A DNA stretch of 64,000 bases from Bog-756 sp963812525 (lineage in GTDB: Bacteria > Actinomycetota > Acidimicrobiia > Acidimicrobiales > RAAP-2), in assembly GCA_963812525.1 (NCBI GenBank), contig CAWEVL010000009.1, forward strand, positions 310,001 to 374,000, written 5' to 3'. Under the pieces are notes generated by a model. That model had not been told where the DNA came from. It ran no database searches and saw only the letters and a program-made list of their open reading frames with translations. Positions 23,952 to 32,497 of the stretch are shown piece by piece (the stretch's first letter is position 1; each line of letters starts with the position of its first letter). The translations under genes were made by a program, and so were the position numbers.

Positions 23952-24529
23952 TGGCCGCCGCCGCCGCCGGCACCGTGGCCAGGCCTCGCCTCAAGGAGCG
24001 GTACGACAACCAGGTGCGGGCCGAGCTCCGGGAGTCCCTGGGCCTCGGCAACATCATGGAGGTCCCCCGGCTGTCCAAGATCGTCATCAACATGGGCGTG
24101 GGCCGGGCGACCCAACAGAAGTCCCTGATCGAAGGAGCCATGCGGGACCTCGAGATCATCGCCGGTCAGAAGCCGGTGGTGACCCGGGCCAAGAAGTCCA
24201 TCGCCTCCTTCAAGTTGCGGGAGGGACAGGAGATCGGGGCCAAGGTCACCCTGCGGGGGGACCGGGCCTGGGAGTTCCTCGACCGGCTGCTGGCCATGGC
24301 CATCCCCCGCATCCGTGACTTCCGGGGCCTTTCCCCCCGGTCGTTCGACGGCCACGGGAACTACACCTTCGGGGTCACCGAGCAGCTGATCTTCCCCGAG
24401 ATCGACTACGACCGCATCGACACCACCCGGGGCATGGACATCACCATCGCCACCACCGCACGTACCGACGACGAGGGCCGGGCACTGCTGGCCGCGTTCG
24501 GCTTCCCGTTCCGACAGGAGAACCAGTAA
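23951..24529 (+). CDS. rplE: 50S ribosomal protein L5
   Basis: 5S-rRNA-binding protein, 192 aa. RPRLKERYDNQVRAELRESL opens the core, followed by VPRLSKIVINMGVGRATQQK. RIRDFRGLSPRSFDGHGNYT is the conserved signature. ATG 23951 overlaps the rplX stop; a GTG one codon earlier is an alternative. Confidence 0.97.
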   Translation: MAAAAAGTVARPRLKERYDNQVRAELRESLGLGNIMEVPRLSKIVINMGVGRATQQKSLIEGAMRDLEIIAGQKPVVTRAKKSIASFKLREGQEIGAKVTLRGDRAWEFLDRLLAMAIPRIRDFRGLSPRSFDGHGNYTFGVTEQLIFPEIDYDRIDTTRGMDITIATTARTDDEGRALLAAFGFPFRQENQ

Positions 24530-24533
24530 CCCC

Positions 24534-24719
24534 ATGGCGAAGAAGGCATTGATTGAAAAGCAGCAGCGCACCCCCAAGTTCAAGGTGCGCGGGTACACCC
24601 GTTGCCGCCGGTGTGGCCGGCCCAAGTCGGTGTACCGCAAGTTCGGCCTGTGCCGGATCTGCCTGCGGGTGATGGTGCACGCCGGAGAGATCCCCGGCGT
24701 GACGAAGGCCAGTTGGTGA
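24534..24719 (+). CDS. rpsZ: 30S ribosomal protein S14, zinc type
   Basis: 61-aa zinc-binding (type Z) S14 with paired CxxC motifs (CRRCGRPKSVYRKFGLCRIC). Typical start MAKKALIEKQQRTPKFKVRG and end GVTKASW. This short form is the zinc-dependent paralogue; the zinc-free long form is not in this window. Confidence 0.97.
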   Translation: MAKKALIEKQQRTPKFKVRGYTRCRRCGRPKSVYRKFGLCRICLRVMVHAGEIPGVTKASW

Positions 24720-24735
24720 GAGGAGGCGACGAAGA

Positions 24736-25140
24736 ATGACGATGACCGATCCGATTGCCGACATGCTGACCCGCATCCGGAACGCCAACACCGCCCACTT
24801 CGACACGGTGAAGATGCCGGGCTCGAAGCTCAAGGAGTCGCTGGCCCAGATCCTGGTCAGTGAGGGCTACATCGTGGGCTACCAGGTGAACGAGGATCCG
24901 GGCAAGCCCGGTAAGACCCTCGAGATCACCATGAAGTACTCCCCCGACCGCGAGCGCACCATCTCGGGGATCAAGCGGGTGTCCAAGCCCGGTCTGCGCA
25001 TCTACGCCCGGGCCGACAAGATGCCCCGCGTCCTCGGCGGTCTGGGGGTGGCCGTGGTGTCCACGTCCAAGGGTCTGATGACCGACCGCGAGGCCCGGAA
25101 GCGGCGCATGGGCGGCGAGGTGCTCTGCTATGTCTGGTAG
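24736..25140 (+). CDS. rpsH: 30S ribosomal protein S8
   Basis: S8, key 16S-rRNA binder and spc-operon repressor in model bacteria, 134 aa. MTMTDPIADMLTRIRNANTA opens it; VVSTSKGLMTDREARKRRMG and GGEVLCYVW close it. ATG with GGAGG upstream. A 60-bp gap to rplF contains no other signal I can name. Confidence 0.97.
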   Translation: MTMTDPIADMLTRIRNANTAHFDTVKMPGSKLKESLAQILVSEGYIVGYQVNEDPGKPGKTLEITMKYSPDRERTISGIKRVSKPGLRIYARADKMPRVLGGLGVAVVSTSKGLMTDREARKRRMGGEVLCYVW

Positions 25141-25200
25141 CGGCACCCCCAACGCCCGGCCGACGCCCGCCGCCCACCGGACGGCCGGAGGAACCCGCTG

Positions 25201-25743
25201 ATGTCACGCATCGGACGTTCCCCCATCACCGTCCCCTCCGGGGTGTCGGTGGCCGTGGGCAGCGACAACACGGTGACGGTGAAGGGGCCGCAGGGCGAAT
25301 TGGCCCGCTCGGTACCCACCGCCATCACCATCCGTCAGGACGGCGACGTGCTGGTCCTCGAACGGCCCGACGACCAGCGGCAGAACCGTGCCCTGCACGG
25401 CCTGACCCGCTCCCTGGTGGCCAACATGGTGGCCGGGGTCACCGAGGGCTTCTCCAAGGAGCTGGAGATCGTGGGCGTGGGCTACCGGGCCATCCCCAAG
25501 GGACCGGCCGCCCTCGAGCTGGCTCTGGGCTTCTCCCATCCGGTCAACGTGAGCGCCCCTGACGGCGTGACCTTCGAGGTGCCCTCCGCCACCCGGATCA
25601 TCGTCAAGGGAATCGACAAGGAAAAGGTGGGCCAAGTGGCCGCGGACATCCGCAAGCTGCGCAAGCCCGAGCCCTACAAGGGCAAGGGCGTGCGCTACCT
25701 GGGCGAGCGGGTCGTGCGCAAGGCCGGAAAGGCAGCCAAGTAA
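25201..25743 (+). CDS. rplF: 50S ribosomal protein L6
   Basis: L6, 180 aa, two tandem L6 folds. MSRIGRSPITVPSGVSVAVG opens it; the C-terminal signature PEPYKGKGVRYLGERVVRKA is intact. ATG after GGAGG. TAATG overlap with rplR. Confidence 0.98.
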   Translation: MSRIGRSPITVPSGVSVAVGSDNTVTVKGPQGELARSVPTAITIRQDGDVLVLERPDDQRQNRALHGLTRSLVANMVAGVTEGFSKELEIVGVGYRAIPKGPAALELALGFSHPVNVSAPDGVTFEVPSATRIIVKGIDKEKVGQVAADIRKLRKPEPYKGKGVRYLGERVVRKAGKAAK

Positions 25744-26105
25744 TGGCCCGCACCGATCACAAGCTGGAACTGCGTCGCCGGCGCCACCACCGGGTGCGCC
25801 GGAAGGTGCACGGCTCGGCCGAGCGGCCCCGCCTGGCCGTGTTCCGGTCCAACAAGCACATCTCCGCCCAACTCATCGACGACGACGCCGGCCGCACCCT
25901 GGCTGCCGCCTCGTCGACCGAGGGTGACCTGCGGGGCGCCCCGGGCGGCAACATCGAGGCCGCCAGCACCGTGGGCACCCTGGTCGCCTCGCGGGCCAAG
26001 GCGGCCGGTATCACTGCCGTGGTCTTCGACCGCGGCGGTTTCGCCTATCACGGGCGGGTGGCCGCCCTGGCCGACGCCGCCCGTGCCGAAGGACTGGAGT
26101 TCTAG
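25743..26105 (+). CDS. rplR: 50S ribosomal protein L18
   Basis: 5S-rRNA partner, 120 aa. RRHHRVRRKVHGSAERPRLA and VFRSNKHISAQLIDDDAGRT at the N-terminal half, VVFDRGGFAYHGRVAALADA at the end. ATG overlaps the rplF stop. Confidence 0.97.
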   Translation: MARTDHKLELRRRRHHRVRRKVHGSAERPRLAVFRSNKHISAQLIDDDAGRTLAAASSTEGDLRGAPGGNIEAASTVGTLVASRAKAAGITAVVFDRGGFAYHGRVAALADAARAEGLEF

Positions 26106-26109
26106 GACC

Positions 26110-26664
26110 ATGGCTGTCAACGATCTGCAATTCGAAGAGCGCACCATCCGGGTCAACCGGGTCTCCAAGGTGGTCAAGGGTGGTCGTCGGTTCTCCTTCG
26201 CCGCCCTGATGGTGGTGGGGGACGGCAACGGCAAGGTGGGCCTGGGCTACGGCAAGGCCAAGGAGGCCGGTCTGGCCGTCCAGAAGGGCATCGAGGAGGC
26301 CCGCAAGAACATGTTCGACGTGCCGCTGGCCGGCAGCACCATCACCCACCCCATCGTCGGGGAGAGCGGTGCCGGACGGGTCATGTTGAAGCCGGCCGCC
26401 CCCGGTACCGGGGTCATCGCCGGCGGTGCGGCCCGGGCCATCCTGGAGATGGCCGGCATCCGTGACATCCTGGCCAAGTCCTTGGGCTCCTCCAACGGCA
26501 TCAACGTGGCCCACGCCACCATCGCCGGCCTGAAGGGCCTCAAGCGCCCCGACGAGATCGCCGCCCTGCGGGGCAAGTCGGCCGAGGAGGTGGCCCCGGC
26601 AGCCATGCTCCGGGCCTACCGCGAGCGCCGCCGGGAGAGCGACATCTTCACGGAGGTGAGCTGA
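26110..26664 (+). CDS. rpsE: 30S ribosomal protein S5
   Basis: S5 at the mRNA entry tunnel, 184 aa. VNRVSKVVKGGRRFSFAALM and VVGDGNGKVGLGYGKAKEAG are intact, as is the C-terminal RAILEMAGIRDILAKSLGSS. ATG 26110 is chosen (MAVNDLQFEERTIRVNRVSK); upstream codons of that frame fall inside rplR and are not homologous. Confidence 0.97.
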   Translation: MAVNDLQFEERTIRVNRVSKVVKGGRRFSFAALMVVGDGNGKVGLGYGKAKEAGLAVQKGIEEARKNMFDVPLAGSTITHPIVGESGAGRVMLKPAAPGTGVIAGGAARAILEMAGIRDILAKSLGSSNGINVAHATIAGLKGLKRPDEIAALRGKSAEEVAPAAMLRAYRERRRESDIFTEVS

Positions 26665-26665
26665 G

Positions 26666-26890
26666 ATGAGCGCCGCCACGTCGGACCCGGCCACCGCCTG
26701 GCTACGGGTCACCCAGGTCAGGTCGTCCATCGGTACCAAACCCAAGCACCGGGGCACCCTGCGGGCCCTCGGCCTCCGGGGCATCGGGCGGACCAACGTG
26801 CTACCCGATCGTCCGGAAATCCGTGGGATGCTGGCCCGCGTCCCCCATCTGGTGGATGTCACCCCCGCCGAGCACGACGAGAAAGGCTGA
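26666..26890 (+). CDS. rpmD: 50S ribosomal protein L30
   Basis: L30, 74 aa, slightly longer than the usual 58-62 because of short N- and C-terminal additions. The core reads LRVTQVRSSIGTKPKHRGTL and GLRGIGRTNVLPDRPEIRGM. ATG 1 bp after the rpsE stop. Confidence 0.95.
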   Translation: MSAATSDPATAWLRVTQVRSSIGTKPKHRGTLRALGLRGIGRTNVLPDRPEIRGMLARVPHLVDVTPAEHDEKG

Positions 26891-26892
26891 CC

Positions 26893-27381
26893 ATGAAGGT
26901 CCATGAGCTCCGACCTCCTGCAGGGTCGACACGCGCCCGCCGCCGGGTGGGTCGCGGCATCGCCGGCAAGGGCGGCAAGACCGCCGGTCGCGGCACCAAG
27001 GGGCAGGGCGCACGCGACACCATCCCCATGGGGTTCGAGGGGGGTCAGCTGCCGCTGATGCAGCGCATCCCCAAGCTTCGGGGATTCAAGAACCCCTTCC
27101 GCATCGAGTACACCCCGGTCAACGTGGGTGCGCTCACCGCCGTCGAGGGCGACGCCGTCGACGTGGCCGGCCTGGTGGAGTTGGGCCTGGCCCACAAGGG
27201 GGACCTGGTCAAGATCCTCGGTGGCGGGGAGCTGTCCCGAGCCATCCGGGTGGAGGCCCACGCCTTCTCCAAGTCGGCTGAGGCCGCCATCACCGGCGCC
27301 GGAGGGTCCGTCACCGTGGTCCCCCTGCCGTTCGGCCACGATCGGCCCCCGGCCCAGGGCAACGCCCTCACCAACCGGTAG
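26893..27381 (+). CDS. rplO: 50S ribosomal protein L15
   Basis: L15, late assembly protein, 162 aa. MKVHELRPPAGSTRARRRVG opens it; GKGGKTAGRGTKGQGARD and GFEGGQLPLMQRIPKLRGF are diagnostic. ATG 2 bp after rpmD; secY follows after 30 bp. Confidence 0.97.
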   Translation: MKVHELRPPAGSTRARRRVGRGIAGKGGKTAGRGTKGQGARDTIPMGFEGGQLPLMQRIPKLRGFKNPFRIEYTPVNVGALTAVEGDAVDVAGLVELGLAHKGDLVKILGGGELSRAIRVEAHAFSKSAEAAITGAGGSVTVVPLPFGHDRPPAQGNALTNR

Positions 27382-27411
27382 CATCGGCCCACCGCGGCGT
27401 CGAGGAGCCCC

Positions 27412-28704
27412 ATGCTCTCCAGTCTGGCCAACATCTTCCGGATTCCCGACCTTCGCAAGAAGGTCCTCTTCACGCTGACCATCATCGCCCTGTACCAGTT
27501 CGGGGCCAACGTCCCGGTCCCCTTCGTCAACTTCTCCAAGGTGGCCCAACTCACCGCCGCCTCGAAGTCCTCAGGAGTGCTCGGCTTCCTCAACCTGTTC
27601 TCGGGAGGGGCGCTCACCCGCATGGCCGTGTTCGGCCTCGGGATCATGCCCTACATCACCTCCAGCATCATCATCCAGCTGCTGGCCACGGTCATCCCCA
27701 AGCTCGAGCAGTGGCGGGACCAGGGGGCGGTGGGCCAGAAGAAGCTGACCCAGACCACCCGGTACCTGACGGTGGCCCTCGCCCTCATGCAGTCCACCGG
27801 CCTCGTCTACCTGTTCCACAAGGGCGGGGGTGGGCTGTTCGGCAGCAACCAGAGTGTCGACCTGATCCTCAACTACTCCATCTGGCGGGCCGGGTTCATC
27901 GTGCTGACGCTGACCGCCGGCACCGCCTTCGTGATGTGGCTGGCCGAGCTGATCACCCAGCGGGGCATCGGTCAGGGGATGTCCATCCTGATCTTCGCCA
28001 ACGTGGTGGCGGGGATCCCCTCCGGGCTCAACACCGTCCTGCAGGAAGGGGGCCGGGTGAAGTTCACGGTGATCCTGCTGGTGTCCCTGGCCCTCCTGGT
28101 GCTGATCGTCTTCGTCGACCAGGGACAGCGGCGCATCCCGGTGACCTTCGCCAAACGGGTGGTGGGCCGCAAGATGTACGGCGGCTCCAACACCTACATC
28201 CCGCTCAAGGTCAACCAGGCCGGCGTGATCCCGATCATCTTCGCCAGCTCGGTGCTGTACATCCCGGTCCTGTTGTCCAACATCATCCCCTCGGCCGCCT
28301 TCCGCAGCTGGGTGAACCACAACGTGACGCCGACCAGCATCTTCTACATCCTCACCTACTTCATCTTCATCCTGCTGTTCACCTTCTTCTACGTCTACGT
28401 GGCCTTCGACCCCCACCAGCAGGCCGACATCATCCGCAAGCAGGGTGGCTACATCCCCGGCATCCGGCCCGGTCACCCCACCGAGCGCTACCTGGCCCAC
28501 ATCCTGAACCGGATCACCTGGCCCGGCGCACTCTTCCTCGGGGCGGTGGCGGTGACGCCGTCCCTCCTCATGGCGGCCTGGAACATCACCAGCTATCCCT
28601 TCTACGGCACCACACTGCTCATCGCGGTGGGCGTGGCACTCGAGACCATGAAGCAGATCGACAGCCAGCTCATGATGCGAAACTATGAGGGCTTCCTCAA
28701 GTAA
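27412..28704 (+). CDS. secY: Preprotein translocase subunit SecY
   Basis: Channel-forming subunit of SecYEG, 430 aa. About ten hydrophobic segments are visible, with the signatures GLGIMPYITSSIIIQLLATV (TM2b) and the cytosolic loop FIPGIRPGHPTERYL-like (GYIPGIRPGHPTERYL). ATG after GAGG. Uninterrupted. adk starts immediately after the stop. Confidence 0.98.
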   Translation: MLSSLANIFRIPDLRKKVLFTLTIIALYQFGANVPVPFVNFSKVAQLTAASKSSGVLGFLNLFSGGALTRMAVFGLGIMPYITSSIIIQLLATVIPKLEQWRDQGAVGQKKLTQTTRYLTVALALMQSTGLVYLFHKGGGGLFGSNQSVDLILNYSIWRAGFIVLTLTAGTAFVMWLAELITQRGIGQGMSILIFANVVAGIPSGLNTVLQEGGRVKFTVILLVSLALLVLIVFVDQGQRRIPVTFAKRVVGRKMYGGSNTYIPLKVNQAGVIPIIFASSVLYIPVLLSNIIPSAAFRSWVNHNVTPTSIFYILTYFIFILLFTFFYVYVAFDPHQQADIIRKQGGYIPGIRPGHPTERYLAHILNRITWPGALFLGAVAVTPSLLMAAWNITSYPFYGTTLLIAVGVALETMKQIDSQLMMRNYEGFLK

Positions 28705-29385
28705 GTGGTACCCGGAGCCAGGCTCGTGGTCCTCGGCAAGCAGGGGGCAGGCAAGGGGACACAGTGTGTGCGCCTCTCCCACCACTACGTGGTGCCGCAC
28801 GTCTCCACCGGGGACATGCTGCGCGCCGCGGTCAAGCAGGGCACGGCCATCGGCCTCAAGGCCAAGGACGTGATGGACCAGGGCGACCTCCTGGGCGACG
28901 ACCTGATCATGGAAATGGTGGCCGAGCGGTTGGGGGAGAGCGACGTCCGGGCCCGGGGGTTCATCCTCGACGGGTGTCCCCGCACGGTGTCCCAGGCCGA
29001 GCAGCTGGCCTCGGTGCTGGCCCCCTTCGACCTGGACCTGGTCATCGACATCGAGGTCCACACCAGCCAGGTGCTCCGCCGCCTGGCGGCCCGGCGGGTG
29101 TGCATCGACTGCGGGGCCAACTACTCCCTCTCGTCCCCCCCGCTGATCAACTGGACCTGTGACGTCTGCGGGGGTGAGGTGGTCCAGCGGGAGGACGACA
29201 CCGAGGAGGCCATCGAGCGCCGGCTGGAGCTGTACGAGCGCCAGACCGCTCCGCTCATCGAGTGGTACCGGGACCGCGACCAGCTGGAGTCGGTGCCCGG
29301 CACCGGCACCCCCGATTCGGTGACCCGCCGGATGGTCAAGGTGATCGAGCAGCGTCGGGGAAAGAAGGGCGGTTGGCCCACGTGA
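28705..29385 (+). CDS. adk: Adenylate kinase, zinc-lid type
   Basis: Converts AMP plus ATP to two ADP, cytosolic, 226 aa. The P-loop is VLGKQGAGKGTQC; the AMP site reads STGDMLRAAVKQG and GFILDGCPRT. The lid holds CxxC...CxxC (CIDCGANY and CDVCGG), so it is the long form with a structural zinc. The GTG directly abuts the secY stop (TAAGTG). secY-adk-map is the usual actinobacterial order. Confidence 0.96.
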   Translation: MVPGARLVVLGKQGAGKGTQCVRLSHHYVVPHVSTGDMLRAAVKQGTAIGLKAKDVMDQGDLLGDDLIMEMVAERLGESDVRARGFILDGCPRTVSQAEQLASVLAPFDLDLVIDIEVHTSQVLRRLAARRVCIDCGANYSLSSPPLINWTCDVCGGEVVQREDDTEEAIERRLELYERQTAPLIEWYRDRDQLESVPGTGTPDSVTRRMVKVIEQRRGKKGGWPT

Positions 29386-29450
29386 GCCGCTCTTTACGAT
29401 GAGGAGGACGGGGAGACGGGACACGGCGACGACATGATCCACAGGGAACG

Positions 29451-30194
29451 ATGAGACGAAACGACGAGGAGCTGGCCAAGATGCGCCGGGCCGGCCGGGT
29501 GGTGGCGGAGATGCACGAAGCCACCCGGGAGGCCATCAAGCCCGGGGTGACGACCGCGGACATCGACCGGGTGGCCCGCCAGGTGCTGGACAAACGGGGG
29601 GCCGGCTCCAACTTCCTCAACTACCACGGCTTCCCCGCGGTGATCTGCACCTCGCCCAACTCCATGATCGTCCACGGGATCCCCTCCGAGGAGGTCCTCC
29701 TCGAGGACGGGGACATCATCTCGGTGGACTGCGGGGCCATCATCGAGGGCTACCACGGCGATGCCGCCTACACGGTGGGGGTGGGGGAGGTCTCGGCCGA
29801 GGCCACCCGGCTGATGGAGGTCACCGAACGGAGCCTGTCCGCCGGCATCGACCGGCTCCGTCCCGGGAACCGGCTGCACGAGGTGGGGAGGGCCGTCCAG
29901 GAGGTGGCCGAGGCGGCCGGGTTCTCCGTGGTCCGGGAGTACGTGGGCCACGCCATCGGCACGGCCATGCACGAGGAGCCCCAGGTCCCCAACTACTGGC
30001 CCGGATCGGGGGGCCCGACCCTGAAGACGGGGATGGTCTTCGCCGTCGAGCCCATGGTCAACGCCGGGGGCCCCGGGACCGTCCAGCTGGACGACGGGTG
30101 GAGTGTGGTGACCGCCGACGGGCAGCTGTCGGCCCACTTCGAGCACACCATCGCCGTGACCGAGGCGGGACCGGAGGTGTTCACGGTCCTCTAG
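29451..30194 (+). CDS. map: Methionine aminopeptidase, type I
   Basis: Removes the initiator Met, 247 aa. The metal ligands of the pita-bread fold are visible: Asp in ISVDCGAIIEGYHGDAAYTV (two ligands), His in GHAIGTAMHEEPQVPNY, Glu in VFAVEPM and Glu in HFEHTIAVT. The N-terminal SH3-binding zinc extension of type Ic is absent, so type Ia. ATG 29451 follows a 65-bp gap after adk. Confidence 0.96.
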   Translation: MRRNDEELAKMRRAGRVVAEMHEATREAIKPGVTTADIDRVARQVLDKRGAGSNFLNYHGFPAVICTSPNSMIVHGIPSEEVLLEDGDIISVDCGAIIEGYHGDAAYTVGVGEVSAEATRLMEVTERSLSAGIDRLRPGNRLHEVGRAVQEVAEAAGFSVVREYVGHAIGTAMHEEPQVPNYWPGSGGPTLKTGMVFAVEPMVNAGGPGTVQLDDGWSVVTADGQLSAHFEHTIAVTEAGPEVFTVL

Positions 30195-30208
30195 CGGGAT
30201 CCCGCCCG

Positions 30209-30229
30209 CCCGGGGCGGCGCCCCGGGCC
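30209..30229 (+). terminator. Hairpin after map
   Basis: GCCCGGGGC (30209-30217) loop GGC then GCCCCGGGC (30221-30229), perfect 9-bp stem 14 bp after the map stop. It closes the spc-secY-adk-map transcript ahead of a separate infA promoter. No T tract. Confidence 0.6.
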
Positions 30230-30274
30230 GAATTGCGGGCCGGACTGGCAATTCGGCGTCAACAGGCTACACTG
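30228..30274 (+). promoter_or_regulatory. infA promoter with overlapping inverted repeat
   Basis: A -10 box TACACT (30269-30274) with CTGGCA (30246-30251) 17 bp upstream. A perfect 10-bp inverted repeat, GCCGAATTGC (30228-30237) / GCAATTCGGC (30249-30258), spans the -35 position. It could be an operator or simply part of the preceding terminator. The leader to infA is about 160 nt (30282-30442) with no coding region I trust. Confidence 0.5.
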
Positions 30275-30442
30275 GTCGTTCGGCTGGCCACCGGTGTGTG
30301 GTGGCGTGCCGACCCCGCTCCTGGTGGTGCTCCTCTGGTGTGCCCCAGATTGCGGTGCCGACCGACGACGTTCAGGTCGTTCGTGACGCACGCTCAGCCC
30401 CGGCCGAGCGGACCAGACCGAGAGACTATCGAGGAGATTCAC

Positions 30443-30667
30443 CTGCCCAAGCCCAAGGAAGACGCCATCGTGCTGGAGGGCACGGTCGTGGAGCCGCTCC
30501 CCAATGCCATGTTCCGGGTGGAGCTCGAGAACGGTCACAAGGTGCTGGCCCACAGCTCCGGAAAGATGCGGATGCACCGCATCCGGATCCTTCCCGGCGA
30601 CAAGGTACAGGTGGAGATCACCCCCTACGACCTCGCCCGGGGCCGGATCACCTACCGGTACAAGTAG
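30443..30667 (+). CDS. infA: Translation initiation factor IF-1, apparent CTG start
   Basis: IF-1, 74 aa, binds the ribosomal A site during initiation. The core EPLPNAMFRVELENGHKVLA and SGKMRMHRIRILPGDKVQVE, ending RGRITYRYK, is complete (Ser in LAHSSG where most have Ile). Homology begins at the codons for xPKPKEDAIVLEG, where the first codon is CTG, correctly spaced (6 nt) from GAGGAG (30431-30436). No ATG, GTG or TTG lies at the expected place. Either CTG is used or a base is miscalled. rpmJ, rpsM, rpsK, rpsD and rpoA follow. Confidence 0.93.
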   Translation: MPKPKEDAIVLEGTVVEPLPNAMFRVELENGHKVLAHSSGKMRMHRIRILPGDKVQVEITPYDLARGRITYRYK

Positions 30668-30774
30668 GGCGGCGGGGCCGGCCGGCGGGCGGCAACCGGG
30701 CGGGACAGCAGGACGAGACGTAGCGGAGGAGCCCACGAGGAGAGGCTCGGCCGTGGAGAACGAAGGACGAGAAT

Positions 30775-30888
30775 GTGAAGGTTCGACCCAGCGTCAAGCC
30801 GATGTGTGAAAAGTGCAAAGTGATCCGCCGCCACCGGCGGGTCATCGTCATCTGCGAAAACCCGCGCCACAAGCAGCGCCAGGGTTGA
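30775..30888 (+). CDS. rpmJ: 50S ribosomal protein L36
   Basis: 37-aa zinc-ribbon protein, zinc-type form: VRPSVKPMCEKCKVIRRHRR then CENPRHKQRQG, with the Cys2-Cys-His zinc ligands present. GTG 30775 with AAGGAC upstream. Located between infA and rpsM as usual. Confidence 0.96.
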   Translation: MKVRPSVKPMCEKCKVIRRHRRVIVICENPRHKQRQG

Positions 30889-30924
30889 TGCACGTGGTCC
30901 AGGCGTAAGAGAGAAGGAAGCAAC

Positions 30925-31302
30925 GTGGCCCGCATTTCAGGCGTGGACATCCCCCGTGAGAAGCGGCTGGAGATCTCCCTCACCTACATCTTCGGCATCG
31001 GCCGGACCACCGCACAGCAGATCTGCGCGTCCACCGACACCAGCCCCGACACCCGGGTCCGGGACCTCACCGACGAAGAGGTGACCAGGCTCCGCAACTA
31101 CATCGACGCCAACCTGCAGGTGGAGGGCGATCTCCGCCGCGACGTGTCCCAGGACATCAAGCGCAAGATGGAGATCGGCTGCTACCAGGGCATCCGGCAC
31201 CGCAAGGGGCTCCCGGTCCACGGACAGCGGACCCACACCAACGCACGCACCCGCAAGGGACCGAAGAAGACGGTCGCCGGAAAGAAGAAGGTTCGCAAGT
31301 AA
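30925..31302 (+). CDS. rpsM: 30S ribosomal protein S13
   Basis: S13 of the 30S head, 125 aa. RISGVDIPREKRLEISLTYI and GIGRTTAQQIC at the N terminus, GIRHRKGLPVHGQRTHTNAR at the C terminus. GTG with GAAGGAAG upstream. rpsK begins right after the stop. Confidence 0.97.
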   Translation: MARISGVDIPREKRLEISLTYIFGIGRTTAQQICASTDTSPDTRVRDLTDEEVTRLRNYIDANLQVEGDLRRDVSQDIKRKMEIGCYQGIRHRKGLPVHGQRTHTNARTRKGPKKTVAGKKKVRK

Positions 31303-31710
31303 ATGGCCAAGACCACCAAGCCGGCCGCCGGGGCCCGTCGCCCCCGCAAGCGCGAACGCAAGAACATCACCTTCGGGGTGGCGCACATCAAGAGCTCGTT
31401 CAACAACACCATCGTCTCCATCGCCGACCCCGAGGGCAACGTGCTGGCCTGGGCGTCGGCCGGCAACGTGGGCTTCAAGGGCTCGCGCAAGTCGACCCCG
31501 TTCGCCGCCCAGCTGGCCGCTGAACAGTGCGCCAAGAAGGCCATGGAGCACGGGGTGCGCCGGGTCGACGTCCTGGTCCGGGGGCCCGGTTCGGGGCGGG
31601 AGACGGCGATCCGCTCGTTGGCCGCCGCCGGCATCGAAGTGGCCGGCATCAAGGACGTGACCCCGATCCCCCACAACGGCTGCCGCCCGAAGAAGCGGCG
31701 TCGGGTCTAG
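31303..31710 (+). CDS. rpsK: 30S ribosomal protein S11
   Basis: S11 of the platform, 135 aa. ITFGVAHIKSSFNNTIVSIA and the C-terminal DVTPIPHNGCRPKKRRRV are diagnostic. ATG abuts the rpsM stop. Confidence 0.98.
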   Translation: MAKTTKPAAGARRPRKRERKNITFGVAHIKSSFNNTIVSIADPEGNVLAWASAGNVGFKGSRKSTPFAAQLAAEQCAKKAMEHGVRRVDVLVRGPGSGRETAIRSLAAAGIEVAGIKDVTPIPHNGCRPKKRRRV

Positions 31711-31741
31711 GGCCGGGACGAAGGGAACCAAGGGAACACTG

Positions 31742-32389
31742 ATGGCTCGATACACCGGACCCGTCTGCCGCCTCTGCCGGCGGGAGCGCACCAAGCTCTT
31801 CCTCAAGGGGGAGCGCTGCTATTCGATGAAATGCCCGGTCTCCGAGGCGGTGACCGACCGCCACAGCCGCGCCTACCCGCCGGGGGAGCACGGCCGCGAC
31901 CGGATGCGGCAGGGCTCGGAGTACCTGGGCCAATTGCGGGAGAAGCAGAAGGCCCGCCGGATCTACGGGCTGCTCGAGCGGCAGTTCCACAACCTCTACG
32001 TGGAGGCCAGCCGGGCCCCCGGGATCACCGGCGAGAACCTGCTCCGCATGCTGGAGCAGCGCCTCGACAACGTGGCCTTCCGGGCCGGGTGGGGGGCGAG
32101 CCGGTCCCAGGCCCGCCAATTCGTCCGCCACGGTCACGTCCTGGTCAACGGCAAACGGGTCACCATCCCCAGCTACCGGGTGCGACAGGGCGACGTGGTG
32201 GCCCTCAAGCCCTCGTCCCGTGAGCTGTTCCACGTGCGCCGCAACATGGACACCCTCGACCGGCAGTTGCCGCCCTGGCTGGAGACGGTCGGCGACCGGT
32301 TCGAGGTCCGGGTGTTCTCGCTGCCGCTGCGGGAGCACATCGACGAGCCGGTCCAGGAGCAGCTCATCGTCGAGCTGTACTCCAAGTAG
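31742..32389 (+). CDS. rpsD: 30S ribosomal protein S4
   Basis: Primary 16S binder and assembly nucleator, 215 aa. ARYTGPVCRLCRRERTKLFL, then four N-terminal Cys (CRLC and later C residues) suggest the zinc-containing form. The S4 RNA-binding domain reads SRSQARQFVRHGHVLVNGKR. The C terminus ends IVELYSK. ATG after AAGGGAAC. Confidence 0.97.
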   Translation: MARYTGPVCRLCRRERTKLFLKGERCYSMKCPVSEAVTDRHSRAYPPGEHGRDRMRQGSEYLGQLREKQKARRIYGLLERQFHNLYVEASRAPGITGENLLRMLEQRLDNVAFRAGWGASRSQARQFVRHGHVLVNGKRVTIPSYRVRQGDVVALKPSSRELFHVRRNMDTLDRQLPPWLETVGDRFEVRVFSLPLREHIDEPVQEQLIVELYSK

Positions 32390-32497
32390 CCGACTCCGCC
32401 ATCCGGCCACGCCTGACCGCCTGAACCACACGACCGAACGAATCCGCACGACCACTACCGACACCGCGCACCAGACTGCCGAGGAGCCCTGATCAGC

